DNA of 64,000 nt, taken from positions 144,774-208,773 of the forward strand of contig JAIBAG010000001.1 of the NCBI GenBank assembly GCA_019695305.1, given 5' to 3'. Every line of letters starts with the position of its first letter. The stretch's first letter is position 1. This DNA is from a bacterium (GTDB lineage: Bacteria; UBA10199; JAIBAG01). Made by a program: the position numbers and the translations under genes. This document shows, piece by piece, positions 18,420-26,684 of the stretch. The notes under the pieces were generated by a model that saw only the letters and a list, made by a program, of their open reading frames with translations, was not told the DNA's origin and ran no database searches.

Positions 18420-20315
18420 TTAGGAAATGGTGGCTGACCCAAATTTTCGGATCTGAATAGAAAGGATAGATAAGGCGGCGGGAGTCATTCCGGGGATACG
18501 AGAGGCATGGCCCAAATTAGCAGGCTGAATTTTTGCCAGCTTTTCTTTAATTTCAATTGAAAGTCCCGAAATAGAGTTAAAAGGAAAGTTTTGAGGGATA
18601 TGCATTTTTTCCAGCTTTTCACGTTTGCCAATCTCAGTTACATCACGTTTTAAATATCCTTCGTACACAATATCGTAATGTAAGGTCTGAATATTCTCGG
18701 CATCGTCCCAATGCTCTGTATCTAACGCCGGCACTTTCGTTTTAAGCGCATGCAAGAGCTCAAGGCTAAACCCAGGTCGCTTAAACAAATCACTCACGCT
18801 GGTGGCGTTTTTAAGCGGCGATACGCCTTGCGTCTCTAACAACCGATTAATTTCCTCAGTAACCGGTACGCGGGTTTTATCGCAAAAGTTTTTCGCGTTT
18901 TCCAAATCATGTTTGCGGGCCTCAAAAACTGCATAATCCGCATCGCTCAAAAGACCCAATTCGTGAGCTATAGTGCTTAAACGAAAATCCGCATTATCCT
19001 CTCGCAAATGCAAACGATACTCGGCGCGCGAGGTAAACATGCGGTATGGTTCGCCGCCCACACCTTTGGTTACCAAATCATCCACCATCACACCCATATA
19101 AGCTTGCGACCGCGCTGCAACAAAGGGGGCTGCGCCACGTATATACTGTACAGCATTGATCCCGGCGATTAAGCCCTGGGCTGCAGCCTCCTCGTATCCC
19201 GTTGTTCCATTGATTTGACCGGCCAAGTACAAACCCTTTAAATGCTTAACACGCAAACTATGATCCAGTTGCGTGGGAGGCGCATAATCATATTCCACCG
19301 CGTAACCGGGACGGATAATTTCTACTTTTTCCAAACCACCAATGGAGCGCAAAAACGCGAGTTGCACGTCTACCGGTAAAGAAGTTGAAAGCCCGTTAGG
19401 ATACACTTCGTTTGTATTCAAAGCCACCGGCTCTAAAAAGATTTGATGACGATCTTTGTTGGCAAAGCGTGTGATTTTATCTTCGATCGACGGACAATAG
19501 CGGGGCCCTCGCCCCTTGATCACACCCTGAAACATAGGGGATTGATGCAAATTTTCTCTAATAATATCATGCGTTTGTGTGGTGGTATAGGTGATATGGC
19601 AGGCGATCTGATCTAATTTATTTTCTACTTTTCTAAACGAAAAACGCGGGCGTGGGGTGTCGCCGTATTGAGCCTCTAAATTAGAATAATCAATTGTTTT
19701 GGCATCAATGCGCGGGACCGTGCCGGTTTTTAAGCGACCTAACTCAAGTCCCAATTCTGCAAGAGAAGCTGAAATACCTGTAGACGTAAAATCGGGAATT
19801 CTTCCCCCGGGAATTTGCTTAAAACCAATATGACAAAGACCATTTAAAAATGTTCCCGTAGTAACAACCACAGCTTTTGCGTCGTAAATTTGTCCAATTT
19901 CTGTTTCAACGCCGGTAATGGTTTCGCCTTCTGACAAAATTTTAGAGACGATACCTTGCTTGATCGATAAATTTTCAACCGTTTCCAGATACACACGCAT
20001 CTCACGCGAATATTGAAACATATCGCTCTGGCAACGCGTGCCTTGTACGGCGCCACCTTTACGAGTATTAAGTTTTCTGTATTGAATGCCAGTCTTATCG
20101 GCCATCATGCCCATCACGCCACCCATGGCATCAATCTCGCGCACCAAATGACCCTTGCCCAAACCACCAATAGCAGGGTTACAACTCATATGCGCAATGC
20201 GGTCTACATTACCCGTTAAGAGTAATGTTTTAAAACCCATACGGGCTGCCGCATGAGCCGCTTCGCATCCCGCATGACCCGCTCCAACAACTATGATGTC
20301 GTAACATTCGCGCAT
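18420..20315 (-). CDS. mnmG: tRNA uridine-5-carboxymethylaminomethyl modification enzyme MnmG
   Basis: The 631-residue FAD enzyme works with MnmE to make cmnm5U34 in tRNAs. Seen: the Rossmann FAD motif [12 protein letters not shown] (~residue 10); [19 protein letters not shown] (~45), containing the conserved cysteine; a [11 protein letters not shown] segment (~168); a second flavin-binding region ([21 protein letters not shown], ~365) with the C-terminal [16 protein letters not shown] block; and the helical tRNA/MnmE-binding C-terminus ending near ISGLS and [10 protein letters not shown]. Length is normal. Its partner gene mnmE lies 19 kb away on the same strand. Confidence 0.97.
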   Translation of the reverse strand: MRECYDIIVVGAGHAGCEAAHAAARMGFKTLLLTGNVDRIAHMSCNPAIGGLGKGHLVREIDAMGGVMGMMADKTGIQYRKLNTRKGGAVQGTRCQSDMFQYSREMRVYLETVENLSIKQGIVSKILSEGETITGVETEIGQIYDAKAVVVTTGTFLNGLCHIGFKQIPGGRIPDFTSTGISASLAELGLELGRLKTGTVPRIDAKTIDYSNLEAQYGDTPRPRFSFRKVENKLDQIACHITYTTTQTHDIIRENLHQSPMFQGVIKGRGPRYCPSIEDKITRFANKDRHQIFLEPVALNTNEVYPNGLSTSLPVDVQLAFLRSIGGLEKVEIIRPGYAVEYDYAPPTQLDHSLRVKHLKGLYLAGQINGTTGYEEAAAQGLIAGINAVQYIRGAAPFVAARSQAYMGVMVDDLVTKGVGGEPYRMFTSRAEYRLHLREDNADFRLSTIAHELGLLSDADYAVFEARKHDLENAKNFCDKTRVPVTEEINRLLETQGVSPLKNATSVSDLFKRPGFSLELLHALKTKVPALDTEHWDDAENIQTLHYDIVYEGYLKRDVTEIGKREKLEKMHIPQNFPFNSISGLSIEIKEKLAKIQPANLGHASRIPGMTPAALSILSIQIRKFGSATIS

Positions 20316-20356
20316 AAGGAGATGACTTAATCTAGGCGGGTTAGCAAAGTCAATAG

Positions 20357-20453
20357 AGAGTAACCCACCCCTATCCCCTCCCTTAATCTAAGGGAGGGGG
20401 ACGTTCTGCACCCTCCCCCTTAGATTAAAGGGGAGTTGGAGGGGGTTACTCTT
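20357..20453. repeat. Inverted-repeat element, AGAGTAACCC family, copy 1
   Basis: The element is bounded by AGAGTAACCC and the inverted GGTTACTCTT, with C-rich then G-rich arms and inner hairpins (CCCTCCCTTAATCTAAGGG type). A second copy with the same ends lies at 54863-54982. It contains GGGGGACGTTC, echoing the ends of the other palindromic family at 23-29 kb. No coding content is seen. Confidence 0.7.
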
Positions 20454-20565
20454 CACAAAACACTTGTCATTTCAAAGGAGAGTTGGTACCAAGCCCTTAG
20501 TTCTTTCTATAGAAATCATGGTTTCATTAAAATTATTAAGCAATCACAGCAATGAGGAGAAAAAT

Positions 20566-20964
20566 ATGTTTGGAGATAAAGCCGAAGACCTGCGTTCTGA
20601 CACGATCACCCCTAAAGTAAGCACCATTCTTGATAAAGAATCGGCCTTTGAAGGTAAAATGACTTTTGAAGGTTGTGTGGTAATCAATGGCAAATTTAAA
20701 GGTGAGATTTTTTCGGAAGGCACTCTCATTATTGGCGAAGGTGGTTACGTAGAAGGCACCATCGAAATTGGTCGCATTCAAATTCAGGGCGAAGTGCGTG
20801 GCAATATTAACGCCAAAGATAAAATTGAAATTAATGCCCCTGCTGTTGTGCAAGGCGATATTGCTGCTCCTTCTCTTATCATTAAAGAAGGTGCACTTTT
20901 CGAAGGTAACTGCTCCATGGGACGTAACAAGGGCAAAGTTGTAGATTTAAACACCAAGTTATAG
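20566..20964 (+). CDS. Bactofilin (polymer-forming cytoskeletal protein)
   Basis: The 132-residue product belongs to the bactofilin family, which forms nucleotide-free filaments that scaffold cell-wall enzymes. Most of the protein is a beta-helix: hydrophobic-Gly repeats such as FEGKMTFEGCVVINGKFKGE, GTLIIGEGGYVEGTIEIG and GEVRGNINAKDKIEINAPAV follow one another at ~17-residue spacing. A short disordered head and tail flank it, as usual. The ATG at 20566 is chosen over upstream in-frame ATGs because GAGGAG lies just before it and the extra residues are not bactofilin-like. Confidence 0.93.
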   Translation: MFGDKAEDLRSDTITPKVSTILDKESAFEGKMTFEGCVVINGKFKGEIFSEGTLIIGEGGYVEGTIEIGRIQIQGEVRGNINAKDKIEINAPAVVQGDIAAPSLIIKEGALFEGNCSMGRNKGKVVDLNTKL

Positions 20965-20985
20965 TCAGTCAGCATTGTTATTTTA

Positions 20986-21018
20986 AATAAGGGCGGCCTT
21001 ATAGCCGCCCTTATTTTT
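20986..21018. terminator. Bidirectional Rho-independent terminator
   Basis: A stem AATAAGGGCGGC / GCCGCCCTTATT with a six-base loop is followed by a T run on the plus strand (and has A's on the other side). It sits between the convergent bactofilin and tlyA genes and overlaps the tlyA stop codon, so it can serve both. Confidence 0.88.
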
Positions 21019-21751
21019 TTGCCCACGTGGCGTATACTAAAAATTCCTTATTCCCTTCTTGTCCGGTGATTGGCGATGGGATAATTCCCAAAATATCAAA
21101 ATGATTATCAGTTAAAAGATTACGAATATTTTTTGTAACTTCTTCATGTAGTTTTTCATCTTTTACAATACCGCCCTTGCCCACTTGACCAGGCCCTACT
21201 TCAAATTGGGGTTTAATAAGAGCGATAAAATGCGGCGGTGCAAATTCGATCACTTTAGGAAGTAATTTGTCGATAGAGATAAATGAGCAATCCATTACAA
21301 TGAGATCCAGTTTTTCGCTGATTTCTTGAATATCAAAATTTCTAAAATTAGTACGGTCAAACACAACCACACGTGCATCGCTCTTTAATTTCCAATCCAG
21401 TTGACCGTAACCAACATCTAACGCATAAACTTTTCCTGCTCCTTCTTGCAGTAAACAATCGGTAAAGCCGCCGGTGGAGGCACCCACATCTAAACAAACA
21501 AAATCCTTTACGCTTAGCTTAAAAGAATCCAGCGCCCCTTTTAACTTAAGACCTCCACGCCCCACATAGGGATGATCGGCTTCTTTTACGCTAATAGGGG
21601 CATCTGGCAGAAAAGTTTCGGATGATTTTTTAATCTTCTCTGTTCCACAAAAAACAACACCGGCCATCACCAAACTTTGTGCGCGCGTGCGCGTGGGGGC
21701 GAGATTTTTTTCTACTAAAAGTTGATCGATGCGGATTTTTTTCATATTCAT
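21011..21751 (-). CDS. tlyA: TlyA-family rRNA 2'-O-methyltransferase / hemolysin-like protein
   Basis: The 246-residue product joins an N-terminal S4 RNA-binding domain (IRIDQLLVEKNLAPTRTRA, residues 5-23) to an FtsJ-like methyltransferase domain. The latter shows YVGRGGLKLKGAL (~61), the SAM motif CLDVGASTGGFTDCLLQ (~84), and VMDCSFISIDKLLPKV (~151). TlyA proteins methylate 16S/23S rRNA. The gene diverges from crcB with only 32 bases between starts. Its first 35 codons are duplicated at 24242-24346 next to a second crcB. Confidence 0.93.
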   Translation of the reverse strand: MNMKKIRIDQLLVEKNLAPTRTRAQSLVMAGVVFCGTEKIKKSSETFLPDAPISVKEADHPYVGRGGLKLKGALDSFKLSVKDFVCLDVGASTGGFTDCLLQEGAGKVYALDVGYGQLDWKLKSDARVVVFDRTNFRNFDIQEISEKLDLIVMDCSFISIDKLLPKVIEFAPPHFIALIKPQFEVGPGQVGKGGIVKDEKLHEEVTKNIRNLLTDNHFDILGIIPSPITGQEGNKEFLVYATWAKK

Positions 21752-21783
21752 TACTTGGTAAGGGATATATACTCATAAAACTT

Positions 21784-22158
21784 ATGATGAGAAACATTTT
21801 ATTAGTGGGTATGGGCGGGTTTTTGGGAGCCGTGGCGCGTTACAGCACGGGGCTTATTATCCCTCGTTTTTTACCGGATAATTTTCCTTACTCTACTTTA
21901 ATCGTCAATGTTCTTGGTTCCTTTTTAATCGGCATGCTCATGGTCTCTTTTGGAAAAGGTTCTTTATCCGAAGGAGGCCGTTTGTTTTTGGGCGTGGGGA
22001 TTATGGGCGGGCTCACCACGTTTTCGAGTTTTAGTTACGAAACCATCGATTTGTTTCACAAACAACAAATGATGCCTGCATTTTTTAATATAGTTTTTAA
22101 TATTATAGTTTGTTTAGGGGCTACCGCTGCTGCGTATTCGTTGTTTAAGAATTCATGA
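21784..22158 (+). CDS. crcB: Fluoride exporter CrcB/Fluc, copy 1
   Basis: The 124-residue membrane protein has four hydrophobic segments and the Fluc signatures GMGGFLGAVARY (~9), TLIVNVLGSFLIG (~40) and GIMGGLTTFSSFSYET (~74), which line the dual fluoride pores. Length is typical. A second in-frame ATG follows immediately. The short divergent spacer to tlyA leaves no room for a fluoride riboswitch, and none is seen. A diverged second copy lies 2.6 kb downstream. Confidence 0.93.
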   Translation: MMRNILLVGMGGFLGAVARYSTGLIIPRFLPDNFPYSTLIVNVLGSFLIGMLMVSFGKGSLSEGGRLFLGVGIMGGLTTFSSFSYETIDLFHKQQMMPAFFNIVFNIIVCLGATAAAYSLFKNS

Positions 22159-22165
22159 GGCAAAT

Positions 22166-22948
22166 ATGCTGCCAATAATAAGTGTTTTGTTTCTTTTTGT
22201 TTTATGTCTTAAAATGCCTCTTTTTTTGTATGTAATGACGCCTGTGGTTTTGGGAATTCCTCATGTTATTTCGGATATTCGCTATTTGGTTATTCGTCAT
22301 TCTCTTTTAAGCAACAAAAAGTACGCCGCGTTAGTTTTTCTTTTTTCCGTTTTGCCCGTTCTTATTTTTACTTTTTTGTTTCATCCAGGCCGGCTTTTAT
22401 TAGGACTAGTTTTTTTTCATAACGTGGTGGCGGTTATAATCTGGCTGGTCCATTCCCGTAAAACGCCGGCTGTGTATAAAAATATTTTCCTTGTTTTATG
22501 GCTTTTTCTATCCATCATTTGTGTTGTAGCCCCCTTAGAAAAAATTATTCCGCTTCAAACCGTTATACACAATATGGGTTTGTTTCAGGCGGCTCACAGT
22601 CTTGTGCCGTTTGTAAGCCCTGCACTATCAATAAAGCTTTTAGTATTATTTGTTTTTTGGCAAATGGTTCATTACCTTATATGGCTTATTCTTATTCCCT
22701 TATATCATCATAAAAAATGGCCTGTTGCTTTAAAATCGCTCACCCATGATTTTGGAAAACCTCTTATGATAATTTCGGCTATTACTTTTATAGCCCTTGG
22801 TGTGTATGCTTTTTACGATGTGTGGAGCGCCAGGCTCTTGTATTTAAAACTAGCCGGGTTTCATGTGTATCTTGAGTTTATTTATCTTTTACTCATAGCC
22901 ATTAAACCCGAAAGGAATTTTATCAACAATGTTTCATCCGTGGCTTAA
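22166..22948 (+). CDS. Polytopic membrane protein, His-rich (Brp/Blh-like layout)
   Basis: The 260-residue product has about eight hydrophobic segments. Histidines lie at segment ends in motifs GIPHVISDIRYLVIRH (~28), FHNVVAVIIWLVH (~82), MVHYLIW (~165) and GFHVYLEF (~230). A conserved His-Pro-Asp pattern like GxPH-x3-D is known from the Brp/Blh carotene-cleaving family, but overall identity is too weak to assign that activity. It starts 7 bases after the crcB stop and overlaps the next small membrane-protein gene by 20 bases, so the three genes are probably co-transcribed. Confidence 0.6.
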   Translation: MLPIISVLFLFVLCLKMPLFLYVMTPVVLGIPHVISDIRYLVIRHSLLSNKKYAALVFLFSVLPVLIFTFLFHPGRLLLGLVFFHNVVAVIIWLVHSRKTPAVYKNIFLVLWLFLSIICVVAPLEKIIPLQTVIHNMGLFQAAHSLVPFVSPALSIKLLVLFVFWQMVHYLIWLILIPLYHHKKWPVALKSLTHDFGKPLMIISAITFIALGVYAFYDVWSARLLYLKLAGFHVYLEFIYLLLIAIKPERNFINNVSSVA

Positions 22949-23231
22949 TGCATTTATTCGTACACAGCTTGTGGAAATGCCAATCTATTGTTTTGCTTTA
23001 AAAGGGCGTCCCGCTGTTGCCTTTGGTGCCAGTGCCCTGACGCATCCCATAGTATGGTTTGTGATACCGCATTTTATGCCACTATACCGCTATGCCGAAT
23101 TTTTAATTATTGCCGAAACATTTGCCATTGTTGCCGAAGCGTTTTATTTAAAATTTTTTGGATTGAAAAAATTTTGGTTATGGAGTGTGTTGGCTAATAG
23201 TATCAGCTGCGCTATTGGCTTTTTAACTTAA
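22929..23231 (+). CDS. Small membrane protein, three to four helices
   Basis: The 100-residue product contains hydrophobic segments around residues 20-45, 55-72 and 78-98. It keeps the N-terminal peptide PWLNAFIRTQLVEMPIY before the first helix. The function is not recognised. The start overlaps the previous reading frame by 20 bases, which suggests translational coupling and a joint role in one membrane complex. Confidence 0.6.
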   Translation: MFHPWLNAFIRTQLVEMPIYCFALKGRPAVAFGASALTHPIVWFVIPHFMPLYRYAEFLIIAETFAIVAEAFYLKFFGLKKFWLWSVLANSISCAIGFLT

Positions 23232-23248
23232 GATAAAGCGGAGTATTT

Positions 23249-23572
23249 ATGAAAAAAATGTTCATATTTTATTTTGTAGTAAGTCTTGTTTCAATACTAC
23301 CTCTCATAGATGTAGCCCCAGTTCCTTCCAAATGTTCGTTAAGTATGGCTATAGCCGATGAAGCGCCCGAAAAAGATCCGTGTTATAAAGGTAAAAAAAA
23401 TACACCGTGCAGTATTTATGAAGTAAAAGATGGTGTCTGTGATGATGTGTGTGTATGGGAAACAGATAAGGTAACGGGTAAAGAAATAAATAAGGAATGC
23501 TGGCTTTCGTGTGTGAATAAAGAAAAATCTCCCACTACCAGCCCTTCTCCTGCGCAGCCTTTAAACAAATAA
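23249..23572 (+). CDS. Small secreted Cys-rich protein
   Basis: The 107-residue product has a Sec signal (KKMFIFYFVVSLVSILPL, residues 2-19). The mature part has eight cysteines between ~residues 29 and 90 and ends in a Ser/Thr/Pro-rich tail (SPTTSPSPAQPLNK). A disulfide-knotted extracellular protein is likely; the family is unknown. GCGGAG lies 7 bases before the ATG. It is in the same direction as the crcB-membrane-protein cluster, 17 bases downstream, and stops just before a palindromic repeat. Confidence 0.65.
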   Translation: MKKMFIFYFVVSLVSILPLIDVAPVPSKCSLSMAIADEAPEKDPCYKGKKNTPCSIYEVKDGVCDDVCVWETDKVTGKEINKECWLSCVNKEKSPTTSPSPAQPLNK

Positions 23573-23582
23573 TATTGAACCA

Positions 23583-23651
23583 GGGAAGTTGTTTAATTAT
23601 CGGACTTTTTATTTGATCAAAAACTTAGTCCGCTTAGTCAACAACGTCCCT
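23583..23651. repeat. GGGACGTTGTT palindromic repeat, copy 1 (diverged)
   Basis: An imperfect palindrome with GGGAAGTTGTT at one end and AACAACGTCCC at the other, containing CTTAGTCCGCTTAGTCA. It is the most diverged of four related copies (others at 24159-24233, 26598-26672 and 29282-29357). It lies 10 bases after the stop of the upstream gene, where it could end transcription. Confidence 0.75.
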
Positions 23652-23738
23652 CATCTGATAAATTTTGATTTGTTGCAAGTTTCTATTGATGACAGAATAC
23701 AAATTTGGCATGGTTGTAATTTAAGAAATGGGAACGAT

Positions 23739-24140
23739 ATGAAAAAAATATTTTTATCATTAATGATTGTGATGGCCATTATCTCTTTTGCTAAAGCCGA
23801 TGATGTGGCCGATACTAATGCCTTGTTGGAGCAAGAAAACTGCCAGTTTAACGGTAATGATCTAAATAGTACTATTAGTTGTAAATCGGGAACATTGGAA
23901 GACGTGGCCAAAAAAATTGTATTGCCTTTTGATGCTAAAACCAAACTATTAACAACCCCAGGATCGGGCTACAAGTTTAGAATCCTAGTTGTAAATCCTG
24001 ATGGCGCCTTGGGTCAACAGCGTGCAAGTAAAATTTTTAAAGAAATCAGACCCGTTTTGAACCCTCTCAATTATTCATGTATTTCACTTCCGGAGGTTGG
24101 AAATAATTTAAAACTGAGCATTTTTAAGCCGGTGATGTAG
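23739..24140 (+). CDS. Small secreted protein of unknown function
   Basis: Starting at the ATG at 23739, the product is 133 residues with a clear Sec signal (MKKIFLSLMIVMAIISFAKA) cut before DDVAD. The upstream in-frame extension to 23589 is rejected because it lies within a repeat and would bury the signal peptide. The mature part has three cysteines (ENCQF, ISCKSG, YSCIS) and reads like one small mixed alpha/beta domain (TLEDVAKKIVLPF, FRILVVNPDG). The family is not recognised. It is flanked on both sides by palindromic repeats. Confidence 0.62.
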   Translation: MKKIFLSLMIVMAIISFAKADDVADTNALLEQENCQFNGNDLNSTISCKSGTLEDVAKKIVLPFDAKTKLLTTPGSGYKFRILVVNPDGALGQQRASKIFKEIRPVLNPLNYSCISLPEVGNNLKLSIFKPVM

Positions 24141-24158
24141 TTATAATTTATTGAATGA

Positions 24159-24233
24159 GGGACGTTGTTGATTTTCCGGAATAAGTCCAACTCAAAAATA
24201 AAAAAGTTAGTCCGGTTAGTCAAGAACGTCCCT
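24159..24233. repeat. GGGACGTTGTT palindromic repeat, copy 2
   Basis: Begins GGGACGTTGTTGATTTTCC and ends GTCAAGAACGTCCC. It matches copy 3 at 26598-26672 almost base for base, including flanks TTGAATGA before and TGCTC after. The truncated tlyA copy begins 8 bases beyond its right edge, which points to this element as the breakpoint. Confidence 0.85.
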
Positions 24234-24241
24234 TGCTCTAA

Positions 24242-24346
24242 ACAAAAAACAACACCGGCCATCACTAAACTTTGCGCACGGGTACGTGTGGGGGCAAGGT
24301 TCTTTTCTACTAAAAGTTGATCGATACGGATTTTTTTCATATTCAT
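24242..24346 (-). pseudogene. Truncated tlyA duplicate (first 35 codons)
   Basis: Reading back from an ATG at 24346, 35 codons encode exactly the first 35 residues of the intact tlyA at 21751. Ten codons differ in DNA and all ten changes are synonymous. Beyond codon 35 the homology stops beside palindromic repeat copy 2. The open frame runs on into the repeat but that part is not TlyA-like. The fragment keeps the divergent spacer to crcB, so tlyA' and the second crcB were duplicated or acquired together. Confidence 0.88.
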
Positions 24347-24378
24347 TACTTAGTAAGGGATATATACTCACAAACCTT

Positions 24379-24753
24379 ATGATGAGAAACATTTTATTAG
24401 TGGGTATGGGTGGTTTTATTGGGGCTGTTAGCCGTTACTCGGCGGGTATAGTGATTCCTAAATTTTTACCCTCCACTTTTCCTTACCCAACACTCATTGT
24501 AAACATTGTTGGCTCATTTCTAATCGGCTTTTTAATGGCCCTATTTTTAAAGGGACAACTTTCCGAAAGCGCCCGTCTTTTTTTAGTAGTAGGGATTATG
24601 GGTGGGCTTACCACCTTTTCCAGCTTTAGTTTTGAAACCGTTGATTTGCTTTACAAACAACAAATTGGCCAAGCGTTTACTAATATAGCCCTCAATCTCT
24701 TACTTTGTTTATCGGTTACAACTCTGGCGTATTCACTCTTTAAAAATTCATGA
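24379..24753 (+). CDS. crcB: Fluoride exporter CrcB/Fluc, copy 2
   Basis: The 124-residue product has all Fluc motifs: GMGGFIGAVSRY (~9), TLIVNIVGSFLIG (~40) and GIMGGLTTFSSFSFET (~74). The first ten codons and the upstream spacer are almost identical to copy 1, but the rest differs at many codons, including non-synonymous ones. It could form homodimers or pair with copy 1. It overlaps the following permease start (ATGA), so the two are translationally coupled. Confidence 0.92.
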   Translation: MMRNILLVGMGGFIGAVSRYSAGIVIPKFLPSTFPYPTLIVNIVGSFLIGFLMALFLKGQLSESARLFLVVGIMGGLTTFSSFSFETVDLLYKQQIGQAFTNIALNLLLCLSVTTLAYSLFKNS

Positions 24754-26024
24754 CTCAAGTTAAACATACACTCTCGCGTCATTTAGGAGCGCTGGCTCTT
24801 ATTTTTTATGGTGTAGGCGATGTTTTGGGTGCCGGAATTTATGCCCTTGTTGGAAAAATTGTGGGGGTTGCCGGCAATGTTGCCTCTCTTTCATTTGTGG
24901 TTGGAGCTGTTATCGCTATTTTAACAGGGCTTAGCTATGCCAAGCTTGCGTCTCTGTATCCGGTTAGTGGCGGGGCTTCGGTTTATATCAGGCGCGCTTT
25001 TAAAGGAAAACTTTTTGCTACACTCGTGGGAGTGCTGGTGATGGCCACAGGGCTTGCTTCTGTATCTACCGTGGTGAATGCGTTTGCAGGATATGGTGAA
25101 AAGCTTTTTTCACTCGATCCGCTCATCATTAAAATTATTATTTTATCCAGTATATCCTTTCTTTGTTTTTGGGGAATTCGTGAATCGTCTGGTGTAAATA
25201 TTATTCTCACCATCATGGAAGTGCTGGGTTTGGTTTTAGTGATAGCTGCCGGTTTTAAGTTGGTGTCGTTTGAGAGTGCCAATGCGTGGGTTATGCGTTT
25301 CACAGAAAATATAGATTTTAATCCCATTCTATTGGGAACAACGCTCGCCTTTTATGCTTTTATTGGATTTGAAGATTTAAGTAATTTGGCCGAAGAAGCC
25401 AAAAATCCCTCTCGCGATGTTCCACGGGCAATTTTAGTTTCCATTCTAGTTGCTACTGTCATTTATATTACCGTTACTATTTTGTTGCAGATGGTTGTGG
25501 ACGAAAATACCATTGCGTCATCTACCACTCCCCTTCTTCTCATTTTTGAAAAAAGTGGATGGACCTTTGTGATTAGTTATTTTTCTATTTTGGCCATGAT
25601 GGCCATTAGCAATACGGGGCTTATTAATCTTATTATGGTGTCGCGTTTACTGTATGGCATGAGTGAAGAAGGTTTAGCCCCCAAAATATTTTCAAAAATT
25701 CATCACAAGCGTAAAACCCCTTGGGTGGGTGTTGTTATCGCTACTCTTGCGGTAGCACTTTTAGTATTTACCGGGAGTTTAAAAATTTTAGCGCAAACAA
25801 CCAGCTTGCTTATTCTCATTGTTTTTTCACTTGTTCATTTAAGCCTTTTTAAAATCAACCTTCAGTCTGCTAAGCATATAGCGTGGCTCACTATTCCTGT
25901 TTTAGGTTTAGTGGGTACAGTAGGGCTTATGTTTTATTTTGATAGTGATGTATTTTTGAGGGCCGCAGGCGTTATATTCTTTGGCTTAATTTTCAGGTTA
26001 TTAAATTTAAAACAAAATCTTTAA
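24750..26024 (+). CDS. APC-family amino acid permease
   Basis: The 424-residue membrane protein has about twelve hydrophobic segments. The APC hallmarks are at the N-terminus: GVGDVLGAGIYALVGKIVG (~residue 21), with the GxGIY-type substrate-binding loop, and a second conserved region around AFYAFIGFEDLSNLAEEAKN (~200). The substrate (amino acid or polyamine) cannot be told. The 4-base overlap with crcB copy 2 suggests co-transcription. Its 3' end overlaps the convergent zinc-ribbon gene by 4 bases. Confidence 0.9.
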   Translation: MTQVKHTLSRHLGALALIFYGVGDVLGAGIYALVGKIVGVAGNVASLSFVVGAVIAILTGLSYAKLASLYPVSGGASVYIRRAFKGKLFATLVGVLVMATGLASVSTVVNAFAGYGEKLFSLDPLIIKIIILSSISFLCFWGIRESSGVNIILTIMEVLGLVLVIAAGFKLVSFESANAWVMRFTENIDFNPILLGTTLAFYAFIGFEDLSNLAEEAKNPSRDVPRAILVSILVATVIYITVTILLQMVVDENTIASSTTPLLLIFEKSGWTFVISYFSILAMMAISNTGLINLIMVSRLLYGMSEEGLAPKIFSKIHHKRKTPWVGVVIATLAVALLVFTGSLKILAQTTSLLILIVFSLVHLSLFKINLQSAKHIAWLTIPVLGLVGTVGLMFYFDSDVFLRAAGVIFFGLIFRLLNLKQNL

Positions 26025-26446
26025 GGTGAGTGACGCTTTTTTAGAGTGTATATACGCTTGGCAGCAATTACAGAATTTTTCAAAAAATGTGTTCTTGTTA
26101 TTCCAAATTTAGTTTTATCTGTTTTTGTTATTCTTAGTTCATCTTTTATTTTCTGAATGTGATGCGTAATGTATTCAAGGTTATATTTCTTTAATACATC
26201 ATCCGTTACAACTAGGTTTACCACATGTTCACGATCACATTCCGTGCAAGTAGAAGCTTCCTTATTATAATAAAGTCTCCAGCACTGAGGACAGATAAAA
26301 ATAGGATGTCCAGGGAAGTAAATGCTGAGTCTTGTTTTACAATAATCAATAACAGCAAATCCAATTAGAATAATAGAAGAAATAAGAATAACACCTACTA
26401 CGAAAAATAGAATTTTTATAGATAGAGGTTGTAGTGCTGTCCACAT
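26021..26446 (-). CDS. Membrane-anchored zinc-ribbon protein
   Basis: The 141-residue product has one N-terminal membrane helix (ILFFVVGVILISSIILIGF, ~residues 12-30) and then a zinc-ribbon-like CPQC (~residues 53-56) and CTEC (~68-71) pair. The remaining C-terminal part is basic and helical. The family is not recognised. It is convergent with the permease gene and ends its block before palindromic repeat copy 3. Confidence 0.6.
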   Translation of the reverse strand: MWTALQPLSIKILFFVVGVILISSIILIGFAVIDYCKTRLSIYFPGHPIFICPQCWRLYYNKEASTCTECDREHVVNLVVTDDVLKKYNLEYITHHIQKIKDELRITKTDKTKFGITRTHFLKNSVIAAKRIYTLKKRHSP

Positions 26447-26597
26447 GTCTTGCTCATACCTGAAGTATCAATAGTAATGAAAGATTGATCTCCATTCAAC
26501 TCATGAAAATAGCATCATTTTAATGAGAAATGCCAACTTATAATATTTGTATAATCAGAAAACAAGTCTCTGCATCTTACAAAGCTGTATTGAATGA

Positions 26598-26672
26598 GGG
26601 ACGTTGTTGATTTTCCGGAATAAGTCTAACTCAAAAATAAAAAAGTTAGTCCGGTTAGTCAAGAACGTCCCC
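26598..26672. repeat. GGGACGTTGTT palindromic repeat, copy 3
   Basis: Nearly identical to copy 2 (one T for C inside the AAGTC[C/T]AACTC segment and one base at the right end). It lies 12 bases downstream of the stop of the HEXXH protein gene (minus strand), where its hairpin could form the 3' end of that transcript. Confidence 0.85.
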
Positions 26673-26684
26673 TGCTCCTATGAA

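Noticed and set aside
21752-21783. Fluoride riboswitch upstream of crcB
   Set aside because: The spacer is 32 bases and lacks the motif; the same holds for copy 2.
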